From assembly GCF_918741285.1 (NCBI RefSeq), contig NZ_CAKKNC010000002.1, positions 62,001 through 126,000 on the forward strand: a stretch of 64,000 bases of DNA. Direction: 5' to 3'. The notes under the pieces are model-generated. The model had not been told where the DNA came from and searched no databases. It was given only the letters and a program-made list of their open reading frames with translations. Shown piece after piece: positions 27,261 to 33,843 of the stretch. Made by a program: the position numbers and the translations under genes. Every line of letters starts with the position of its first letter. Position 1 is the stretch's first letter. This DNA comes from Sphingobium sp. CECT 9361. Its GTDB lineage: Bacteria; Pseudomonadota; Alphaproteobacteria; Sphingomonadales; Sphingomonadaceae.

Positions 27261-27318
27261 ATAATGTGTCATGCTTGATGCCCTATCGGTGAATTAGCGG
27301 ATAATGCGTCAGGTTTGA
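27261..27318. repeat. Imperfect 18-bp direct repeat, 40 bp apart
   Basis: ATAATGTGTCATGCTTGA at 27261-27278 recurs as ATAATGCGTCAGGTTTGA at 27301-27318 (15/18 matches), exactly 40 bp apart. It lies in the gene-free 181 bp between the phosphatase-hydrolase gene and the IS110 transposase. It may be a terminal multi-repeat of a lost insertion sequence or a regulator site. No protein is associated. Confidence 0.55.
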
Positions 27319-27373
27319 CCCTTTACAGAAGGCCCCCGGCAGCGGGATCAGACGGCAGGCTTGGCCCAATTAC

Positions 27374-28498
27374 CTACAACGGGATCTTGGTCCCAGAAAT
27401 ACGTGCGGGGTCCAAGCCTGCCTCCTCCGGCTGGAGGAACCGCGGTTTCGATTTGTCTGGATCAAACGAGGCGCCCGTCTTCCACATTGCCATCATGATC
27501 ACAGCGAGCTTCCTTGCGACGGCAACGCGAGCCTTGAGAAATCCGATCTTTGTTGCCAGCCGGAGGCCCCAAGTACGCAATGAACTTTCGGTTTTGATTG
27601 TGCGAAGCAGCACGGTGGCTGCCGTGATTAGGTGCGACCTGGTCAGCTTGTTTCCGTAACGGCTGATCCGGCCGCGGCGCGCGGTGGCGCCGGATTGATA
27701 CAGATTGGGCGTTAGGCCGAGATAAGGCCCGACATCTCGATTGCTTCTAAAGCGGTACGGGTCTCCGACGGCGCTGTAAAATGACAGCGCTGTAATTGTC
27801 CCAACGCCAGGAATCGTCTGAAATCTGGCGCAAACCGGGATGCTGGCGGCCATTGTGCGCATCTTTCGATCCATATCCCAAATATGAGAGCGCAGTTCTT
27901 CTCCCATCCTGACCAGGGGATCCAAATCGACGCGGATCGTCACGCCGTTGGTCCTCAAAAGCCTGAGTTGATTCGCGACTTCAGCTGCGAGCGATCCTCG
28001 CCCATTCAGGAGCTTGATACTGGCACCGTGCAATCTGAATATGGACTGGAGCAGCGCATCCGTCCTGGCTCGATGCTTTAGCAGGGTTCGACGGATGTTG
28101 ATCATTATCCGGATGTCCTGGTGCTCCACCGGTTTGATGAAAACATGGGGACCGAAGGACTGCGCCAGTCGGCCAAGCTCAGCGAGACCTTTGGCATCAT
28201 TCGCATCAGTCTTTTGACGTCGGATCGCCAGGAATTTGCTTGATTTGCGAACGTCGACGACTTGAACGGGAAACCCGAATGAACGGAGATCCCGAACCAT
28301 TTGAGTGCCGACACCGGCCTCGATCGTAATAGACTGGACAGGCTCAACGCCGAACCGTCGAAGGATATCTCTTATCGGAGCAGCGCGGGTCTCAGTCATT
28401 GCCTCGAAGAAAACGTGTCCTTCGACATCGACGAGGCAGACCGCAGTCTCCAAGTGGCCGGCGTCGAGGCCGACCCAGTAGCGCAGGTGCCGTGGCAT
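27374..28498 (-). CDS. IS110-family transposase
   Basis: 374 aa. The N-terminal RuvC-like DEDD domain (VGLDAGHLETAVCLV; SITIEAGVGTQMV; RRQKTDANDAKGLAELGRL) and C-terminal transposase_20 domain (FQTIPGVGTITALSFYSAVG; ATARRGRISRYGNKLTRSHL) are intact. IS110 elements are mobilised by a DEDD recombinase guided by a non-coding bridge RNA. I could not fix the element ends, which are expected within 27193-27373 and 28499-28617. It belongs to a different branch from the transposase at 30152-31159. Confidence 0.9.
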   Translation of the reverse strand: MPRHLRYWVGLDAGHLETAVCLVDVEGHVFFEAMTETRAAPIRDILRRFGVEPVQSITIEAGVGTQMVRDLRSFGFPVQVVDVRKSSKFLAIRRQKTDANDAKGLAELGRLAQSFGPHVFIKPVEHQDIRIMINIRRTLLKHRARTDALLQSIFRLHGASIKLLNGRGSLAAEVANQLRLLRTNGVTIRVDLDPLVRMGEELRSHIWDMDRKMRTMAASIPVCARFQTIPGVGTITALSFYSAVGDPYRFRSNRDVGPYLGLTPNLYQSGATARRGRISRYGNKLTRSHLITAATVLLRTIKTESSLRTWGLRLATKIGFLKARVAVARKLAVIMMAMWKTGASFDPDKSKPRFLQPEEAGLDPARISGTKIPL

Positions 28499-28617
28499 TG
28501 TGCTCCCGTACGACGTTTGTTTCTTTCGCTTGCCCTACTGACCTTGTCGGGGCTGTCCGACTAGGATTCGTCCTCCGGCATGTGATAGTGAGGTAGGAAA
28601 TCGAAGGAGATGATAGG

Positions 28618-29229
28618 ATGGGGCCGCGGGAGGCGTTGGATGGCCTAATCAGCGAGCGAGGAGAGACCTACGCATCAATTTCGCGCCTCCTCGGGAGAAA
28701 CTCGGCATACATCCAGCAGTTCATTAAACGAGGTTCTCCAGTCCGCCTTGACCAAAGCGATATAGCGCTGCTGGCATTGCATTTTGACGTGCCCGTAGAG
28801 AAGCTCGGTGGAAAGGAGGGGCCGACGGTCGGGCAGCGTTCGATAGTCAAAGTCCCCTTGCTGAACGGGACAGGTAACGATTCACGCTCACAATGGCGGC
28901 TGGTTGATGCGGCTTGGCTCGGTCGGCTGTGTGATCAGCCCGCCAGTGTCGCAATCTTGCCAATCGTTGGTGAGGCGATGGAGCCGACCCTCTGCAATGG
29001 CGACGAGGTTATGATTAGCCGAGTTCGCTTCCAGGAGAGCGTGCGTGAAGGCCTTTACGCCATCCGTGGGTCTTCTGAAATCTTCGTAAGGCGAATAGCG
29101 ATCGACCCAACGAAGAACCGTCTGACCGTTCTTACTGACCACCCTGCATATCCGAGCTGGCAGGGCATCCAGCGCAAGGGCGTCGATATTGTCGGCCGGG
29201 TGATCTGGATCGGAGCTCGGGTGACCTAG
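28618..29229 (+). CDS. S24-type (LexA/CI-like) repressor with substituted catalytic residues
   Basis: 203 aa. N-terminal HTH (ETYASISRLLGRNSAYIQQF) and C-terminal S24 domain (ILPIVGEAMEPTLCNGDEVM; LYAIRGSSEIFVRRIAI). The usual G-D-S-M-x-P serine is Ala here (GEAMEP) and the usual V-K-R lysine is Arg (FVRRI), so self-cleavage should be impossible. It is the last gene before the element's right end, apart from the IS stack, a common place for an element repressor. Its TAG stop lies within the CTAG target of the IS5-type insertion, so the protein is not altered. Confidence 0.82.
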   Translation: MGPREALDGLISERGETYASISRLLGRNSAYIQQFIKRGSPVRLDQSDIALLALHFDVPVEKLGGKEGPTVGQRSIVKVPLLNGTGNDSRSQWRLVDAAWLGRLCDQPASVAILPIVGEAMEPTLCNGDEVMISRVRFQESVREGLYAIRGSSEIFVRRIAIDPTKNRLTVLTDHPAYPSWQGIQRKGVDIVGRVIWIGARVT

Positions 29230-29303
29230 GGTCAGGACCCATTGAATTGCTTGCACAGGGGGTGATTGGTTGATTCAAGGTCAGCGTCGAGGAGGCGCTG
29301 GTC

Positions 29304-30058
29304 GTGGATGTTCCGTTTCTGCTGAGCGAGGCGCAAATGCGCCGGATCGAACCGTTTTTTCCGCTGTCGCATGGCATTCCACGGGTGGACGACCGTCGGA
29401 TTATCTCGGGCATCGTCTATGTCATCAAGCACGGTCTGATGTGGCGCGATGCTCCGAAGGGGTACGGTCCGCACAAGACGATCTACAACCGGTTCGTGCG
29501 CTGGAGCCGGCTCGGGGTCTTTAACCGCATCTTCGCCGAACTGGCTGGCGCCGCCGGCGAACCCGACCGGATCATGATCGACGCGACGCATCTCAAGGCG
29601 CACCGCACGGCATCCAGCCTCCTAAAAGGGGGGCTCTTTCCCGATGTATCGGGCGCACCAAGGGCGGGCTGAACTCGAAGCTGCACACGGTCTGCGATGG
29701 GCAGGGTCGGCCGATCGTCATGCTACTCACCGAAGGGCAGATGAGCGATCACAAAGGCGCAGTTCTGCTGTTTTCGCGGCTGCCCCAAGCCAAGGAACTG
29801 CTGGCTGACAAGGGCTATGACAGCGACTGGTTCCGCCACGCCCTTGCCAGCCGCGGCATCACCCCATGCATCCCGCCAACGGCCAATCGCAAGGTCCAGC
29901 ACGCCTATGACAAGCAGCTCTATCGCCAGCGTCACAAGATCGAGAACCTGTTTGCCCGTCTCAAAGACTGGCGACGCATCGCCACCCGCTACGACCGCTG
30001 CGCGCACACATTCATGTCCGCCATCACCATCGCTGCAACCTTCTGCTTCTGGCTCTGA
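29304..30058 (+). CDS. IS5-family transposase, two frames joined by frameshift
   Basis: orfA (29304-29672) starts VPFLLSEAQMRRIEPFFPLS and includes IMIDATHLKAHRTAS with the first catalytic Asp. orfB, one frame back, continues IGRTKGGLNSKLHTVCD and ELLADKGYDSDWFRHAL to YRQRHKIENLFARLKDWRRI (DDE Glu). The frames meet at AAAAGGGGGG (about 29624-29633), a run typical of programmed -1 frameshifting in the IS427 group, so the split is probably natural. The transposase looks complete, but the element's right end is interrupted. Confidence 0.88.
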
Positions 30059-30151
30059 TCAATGAGTCATCGTGTAATTGCGGCTGCTTCCCTCGGACCT
30101 TGGTAGAGGCGCACACTTCTGGTTGTCGAATCCTGAAGGAAGGAAGCAGCC

Positions 30152-31159
30152 ATGAAGCATTATGCCGGATTGGACCTGTCGATGGAAACCACGCAGGTCT
30201 GCATCGTTGACGAAAATGGCCGAAAGCTGGTCTCGGAGAAGGTCGAGAGTTCCCCCGAGGCGATCGCCGGGCTGCTTGAGCGATGTGGTCCTATCGAGCG
30301 AGCGGTGATCGAAACAGGGCGAATGTCGCCGGCGATCTGCCTTGGCCTGCGCGAACTGGGCGTTCCGGTTGTGTGTATCGATGCCCGCCAGGCGCACCAG
30401 AGCCTGAAGGCGATGAAGGCGAACAAGACTGATCCGCACGATGCCGCCGGTCTCGCGCAACTGGCGCGGACGGGCTTCTACAAGGAGGTGCACGTCAAAT
30501 CTCCGGCAGCGCATGGGGTGCGCAGCGTGATAACCGCGCGTGGCCACCTGGTGGAAGCACGTGTCCGGCTCGACAACATGATCCGCGGCCTTTGCGCCAC
30601 GTTCGGCTACCGCCCTGGTCCCGGACAAGGGAGAGCATTCCTTGAGCGGATCATGCAGGCTGCCCACATTCCCGGCTTGGGCGATGCCATCACGTCATTG
30701 CTGTCCGTGCGCGCCGAGCTGGTCGAGCAGATCAAGGAAATGGACCGCCGCCTGCGCATCATTGCCAGCCAGTCACAGGCCTGCGAAATCCTGATGACCA
30801 TACCGGGCGTCGGCGTGCAGACGTCGGCCGCCTTCGCCGCTGCAGTCGATGAAGCCGGGCGCTTCCGACAATCGCGCAATGCCGGCGCGTACTTCGGCCT
30901 GGTGCCCCGACGCCATCAGTCGGGCGAGATCGACTGGACCGGCAGGATCACCAAACAGGGCGACGGCACAGTACGCAAGCTGCTGTATGAAGCTGCCAAC
31001 TCGATCCTCACCCGGAGCCGGGAGACCTTTGCCTTGAAGACATGGGCCACGAAGATCGCCAAGCGCCGAGGTCTCAAGAAGGCTCGCGTCGCGCTCGCCC
31101 GCCGCCTTGCTGTCATCATGCACGCCATGCTGCGCGATGGCACTTTGTTCCAAGCGTGA
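30152..31159 (+). CDS. IS110-family transposase (second type)
   Basis: 335 aa. DEDD residues lie in YAGLDLSMETTQVCIVDENG, RAVIETGRMSPAIC and ANKTDPHDAAGLAQLARTG. The C-terminal transposase_20 domain includes LMTIPGVGVQTSAAFAAAVD and TGRITKQGDGTVRKLLYEAA. The frame is intact with a good upstream ribosome site (GAAGGAAGGAAG). The gene is complete, but the downstream part of the element, where IS1111-type members are thought to encode their guide RNA, is split by the IS256-type insertion. Confidence 0.9.
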   Translation: MKHYAGLDLSMETTQVCIVDENGRKLVSEKVESSPEAIAGLLERCGPIERAVIETGRMSPAICLGLRELGVPVVCIDARQAHQSLKAMKANKTDPHDAAGLAQLARTGFYKEVHVKSPAAHGVRSVITARGHLVEARVRLDNMIRGLCATFGYRPGPGQGRAFLERIMQAAHIPGLGDAITSLLSVRAELVEQIKEMDRRLRIIASQSQACEILMTIPGVGVQTSAAFAAAVDEAGRFRQSRNAGAYFGLVPRRHQSGEIDWTGRITKQGDGTVRKLLYEAANSILTRSRETFALKTWATKIAKRRGLKKARVALARRLAVIMHAMLRDGTLFQA

Positions 31160-31392
31160 GGTAGGATAGAATCTGTTTGCCAGCGGTGAAGCGTCAACGC
31201 TGATCCGAGGGCGGTGTCCCGAGAGGGAACGCAGGGACGGACGATCTGCGAAGGTTACCGGATGGGCCCGCAAGCCCGCTTCGAGTCAATGCAACGTTCG
31301 CCTCCGTGAGACCCGATACAGCACGGCCAGGCATCTGTCCGGGGTCGCGTCCGTCAAGGTGGTGTAATTTCGGCTGTGGCCGTGGGCCATCG

Positions 31393-32607
31393 TCAGGCGG
31401 CTTTGGCGGTGATGTGTAGGGGCTGATTTTCCTCCTCGATCATGGGTTGGTTGAGTTCGGCCATGCCTTCGATCTGCATGTATCGGTGCTGGAGCTGCCA
31501 CTCGTCGTTCTGCTCCATCAGCACAGCCCCGACGAGGCGGATGATGCTGTCTTCGTTCGGGAAGATTCCGACGACGTCGGCGCGGCGCTTGACCTCCTTG
31601 TTGAGCCGCTCGAGCGGATTGGTTGAGTGTAACTTCGTGCGGTGCTGGGTGGGGAAGCCGGTGTAGGCGAGCACGTCGGTTTCGGCCTCGTCCATGCAGG
31701 CGCCGAGCTTGGGCCAACGGGTGCGCAACTGGTCGGCGACCTGTCGCCAGACCTGCGTTGCGCTTTTCTGATCGGGCTGCAGGAAGACCTGGCGGATCGC
31801 GGCGGCGACGACAGTGTTCTGGCCCTTGGGCACATAGGACAGGGCATTGCGCATGAAGTGCACCCGGCAGCGCTGCCAGGTGGCGCCCATGACGCGGGTG
31901 ATCGCGCCCTTGAGGCCCTCGTGAGCATCGGAGATGACCAGCTTCACGCCGGTAAGACCGCGCCGAACAAGGTCCTTCAGGAAGTCGGACCAGAAGACCT
32001 CCGCTTCCGAGGGGCCGATATGCAGGCCGACGATCTCGCGCCGGCCCTCGGTGTTGACGGCCATGGCGATTATTGCGGCAACGCTGATGATCCGCCCGCC
32101 TTCGCGTACCTTGAGATAGGTGGCATCGAGCCAGAGATACGGCCATTCGCCGGTGAGCGGGCGTTTCAGAAAGGCATGGACGCGCTCGTCAATGTCCTTG
32201 CAAAGCTTGGAGACGGTGGACTTGGAGATGCCGGTCATGCCCATGGCCTGGACGAGTTCATCGACCCGCCGGGTGCTGACCCCACCGATCCACGCTTCCT
32301 GGATCACCGCAACCAGCGCTTTCTCGACCATCTTGCGGGGCTCAAGGAAGCCCGGAAAATAGGACCCAGCACGCAGCTTGGGGATTTTCAGGTTCAGCGT
32401 GCCTACCCGGGTATCCAGCGAACGGTCGCGATAGCCGTTGCGCCAGGTCGCGCGCTCGCTGCTGCGTTCGTGGCGACCCGCGCCGATCAGGCCATCAACG
32501 TCGGCCTCCATGATCAGCTGCAGCACGTTCTCGGCGATGGTGCGCAAAAAATCCGGTTGGTCGCCCTTTGCAGCCAGCTCTTCGATCAGTAATCTGTCCT
32601 CGGTCAT
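31393..32607 (-). CDS. IS256-family (mutator-type) transposase
   Basis: 404 aa from the ATG at 32607, which has an AGGAG ribosome site; upstream in-frame codons to 32724 run through an inverted repeat and are unlikely to be used. Motifs of the DDE domain are present: LWLDATYLKVREGGRIISVA, LVISDAHEGLKGAITRVMGA with WQRCRVHFMRNAL, and the C-terminal TNPLERLNKEVKRRADVVGI with the catalytic Glu. It is intact and probably active. Confidence 0.93.
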   Translation of the reverse strand: MTEDRLLIEELAAKGDQPDFLRTIAENVLQLIMEADVDGLIGAGRHERSSERATWRNGYRDRSLDTRVGTLNLKIPKLRAGSYFPGFLEPRKMVEKALVAVIQEAWIGGVSTRRVDELVQAMGMTGISKSTVSKLCKDIDERVHAFLKRPLTGEWPYLWLDATYLKVREGGRIISVAAIIAMAVNTEGRREIVGLHIGPSEAEVFWSDFLKDLVRRGLTGVKLVISDAHEGLKGAITRVMGATWQRCRVHFMRNALSYVPKGQNTVVAAAIRQVFLQPDQKSATQVWRQVADQLRTRWPKLGACMDEAETDVLAYTGFPTQHRTKLHSTNPLERLNKEVKRRADVVGIFPNEDSIIRLVGAVLMEQNDEWQLQHRYMQIEGMAELNQPMIEEENQPLHITAKAA

Positions 32608-32685
32608 CGGGAACTCCTCTTCGTCACGGTTGAAGTGTGCAAACTCCACCATAACGATGAACCCGGTGGCCACCAGCGACGCCGC

Positions 32686-32717
32686 ATTCCGGGGTGGGGC
32701 ATGCCCCACCCCGGAAT
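32686..32717. repeat. Perfect 32-bp palindrome inside the IS256-type element
   Basis: A perfect GC-rich inverted repeat (ATTCCGGGGTGGGGCA and its complement) about 80 bp upstream of the transposase ATG. As RNA it would form a very stable hairpin on either strand, so it may block read-through transcription into the transposase or act as a terminator. No T-run follows. Confidence 0.75.
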
Positions 32718-32847
32718 ACACCATCGCCTACACCGGAAATTACACCACGAGCGCGGACGCTAACTCTGTCCGGTCAGTGCGGACAGATCCATGAAACCCT
32801 CAAGGGATCACACCGCCTAGCTCTACAATTACAGATCCTGACCCTAG

Positions 32848-33143
32848 CTGTCATTATGACACCGCGCTGCCTGAGGCTCTAAGCGGCCATCCCAGCGTGC
32901 GATGCTGGCGCGGAGCAAGATGGGTAGCAGTCGCGCTGGCTGGGAGGTGAAACGACGACTCGCACAAGCGCAGTCGGACAAAGCGCAGGCCATGAATCTT
33001 TCACCGTGAACGCTGATGTGCGGAGGCTGAGCAGCCGCAGTGCCGAATTAGCGCGCTGCTACCTAGAGAGCTACCTAGCACAAAAATGCTCTCAATCGCC
33101 CGATCCGGCGACATTAGTATCTGATTGAAAAGTAGGGGGAAAG
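32848..33143. other. Right end of the conjugative element (no gene)
   Basis: 296 bp without a supported gene between the IS5 target site and the tRNA-Lys repeat. It contains a 23-bp sequence at 33054-33076, including CTACCTAGAGAGCTACCT, that recurs at 44746-44768. In both places the CTACCT core starts 85 bp before the tRNA repeat. The motif is probably an integrase or accessory-protein arm site. The other reading frames here are shadows of the tRNA fragment. Confidence 0.6.
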
Positions 33144-33188
33144 TGGTGGACGCACTAGGGCTCGAACCTAGGACCCGCTGATTAAGAG
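33144..33188 (-). other. att repeat: 3' end of tRNA-Lys(CTT), internal copy
   Basis: 45 bp identical and in the same orientation as 44836-44880, covering the CCA end, T arm and anticodon-stem 3' side of tRNA-Lys. The identity stops inside the anticodon loop (AAGAG then CAATC instead of TCAGC), so this is not a functional tRNA. Such a copy is the mark of tyrosine-recombinase integration at a tRNA 3' end. Confidence 0.9.
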
Positions 33189-33253
33189 CAATCTTTCCGT
33201 CCGGATGTGTTCGCGTGCGACCGCATCGATGTGCAGGTGTCCAGAGGATCTGG

Positions 33254-33643
33254 TCAACTGACTGCGATCCCGTCGAGGATCGGACAATCGGGTCTGCTGT
33301 CGCCGCTGCACCCTTCGGCCAGTTCCAGCAAGGCGCGACGCATGGCTTCAAGTGCTGCGGCCTTGCGACCAAGATCATCGGCATGTGCCAGGGCAACGGC
33401 CTTCACTTCACTGCTCGTCCGCTCGCGGTTGTCCCATAGGCCGAGGAGAGTGGCGATCTCCTCAAGCGAGAAGCCAAGGCCGCGGGCGTTGGCAATGAAG
33501 CGCAGGCGCTCGATCGATTGCGGCGAATAATCCCTGTAACCATTGTCGCGTCGGTCAGTGGGCGGCATCAACCCTACGCGCTCATAGTACCGGATCATCC
33601 GCTCCGACACGCCAGTGGTCTTCGATGCCTGTCCGATGTTCAT
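33254..33643 (-). CDS. cueR: CueR-type copper-responsive MerR regulator
   Basis: 129 aa from the ATG at 33643, overlapping the upstream stop (ATGA). MerR helix-turn-helix [20 protein letters not shown] with following GLMPPTDR, then a dimerisation helix and the C-terminal metal site C-x7-C (CSGDSRPDC), the spacing that defines Cu(I)-sensing CueR. It should activate the copA promoter, where a matching dyad lies at 36219-36243. It is last in a coupled copA-DUF2933-cueR operon. Confidence 0.9.
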   Translation of the reverse strand: MNIGQASKTTGVSERMIRYYERVGLMPPTDRRDNGYRDYSPQSIERLRFIANARGLGFSLEEIATLLGLWDNRERTSSEVKAVALAHADDLGRKAAALEAMRRALLELAEGCSGDSRPDCPILDGIAVS

Positions 33644-33843
33644 GGCCGCTGTTCGCCGAACTTCGGGTAGCGTCCTTGGTGGTGGCCGCCATGGAAGAAG
33701 TGCAGCAGCGGGTAGGCGAGCAGGAATGCGTAAGGGATCAGCCCGAAGAAGTGCTGCCGGTGTTCCGGATAGAGCAGGAAAGCGGCGATCAGCGCGCCCG
33801 ATGCCGCGGCCAGCAGCCACGCGCGCTTGCTGGCAAGGTTCAT
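33640..33843 (-). CDS. DUF2933 small membrane protein
   Basis: 67 aa with two hydrophobic helices ([35 protein letters not shown]) followed by a His-rich tail [12 protein letters not shown]2933 proteins are small inner-membrane proteins found with heavy-metal ATPases. It overlaps copA upstream and cueR downstream by 4 nt each, so expression is coupled to copper export. Its molecular role is unknown. Confidence 0.85.
   Translation of the reverse strand: MNLASKRAWLLAAASGALIAAFLLYPEHRQHFFGLIPYAFLLAYPLLHFFHGGHHQGRYPKFGEQRP

Larger units (their letters stand above)
31343..32764 (-). mobile_element. IS256-family element with 9-bp target duplication
   Basis: 1422 bp. The terminal inverted repeats are imperfect but clear: both ends carry GCGTCCG, five variable bases, then GTGGTGTAATTTC. 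The target duplication TCTGTCCGG flanks it exactly (31334-31342 and 32765-32773), matching the 8-9 bp usual for the family. It carries one transposase on the minus strand and is the innermost, hence youngest, insertion of the stack. Confidence 0.9.
30069..32837 (+). mobile_element. IS110-family (IS1111-like) element, itself interrupted by an IS256-type element
   Basis: The boundaries come from restoring the IS5 right inverted repeat on either side (ambiguous by 1 bp). The ends carry related inverted sequences (CGTGTAATTGCGG near 30071 and the complement of CTACAATTACAG near 32823), as in IS1111-type members. Removing the IS256 insertion and its 9-bp duplication leaves about 1338 bp, a usual length. 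The transposase gene is at 30152-31159, followed by a non-coding 3' region. Confidence 0.75.
29230..32843 (+). mobile_element. IS5-family (IS427-like) element split by two nested insertions
   Basis: The left end GGTCAGGACCCATTG starts at 29230. The right inverted repeat is split: CAATGAGTC at 30060-30068 and CTGACC at 32838-32843. Joining them gives CAATGAGTCCTGACC, which matches the left end in 14 of 15 bases. CTAG flanks both sides (29226-29229 and 32844-32847), the expected target duplication. Without the 2769-bp insert the element is about 845 bp, the normal size for this group. Confidence 0.85.

Noticed and set aside
29304-30058. IS5 transposase split as a pseudogene
   Set aside because: The break falls at an A4G6 run typical of programmed frameshifting in this group, so it is probably natural.
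31340-31373. First choice of IS256 ends at GTGGTGTAATTTC (31359 and 32748)
   Set aside because: No target duplication is found there; extending the repeats outward to GCGTCCG gives an exact 9-bp TCTGTCCGG duplication at 31343 and 32764.
33001-33396. Minus-strand open frame of 131 codons containing LNQRVLGSSPSAST
   Set aside because: This peptide is the translation of the tRNA-Lys 3' end and recurs at 44687-44896; the frame spans the att repeat and the cueR 3' end, so it is not a gene.
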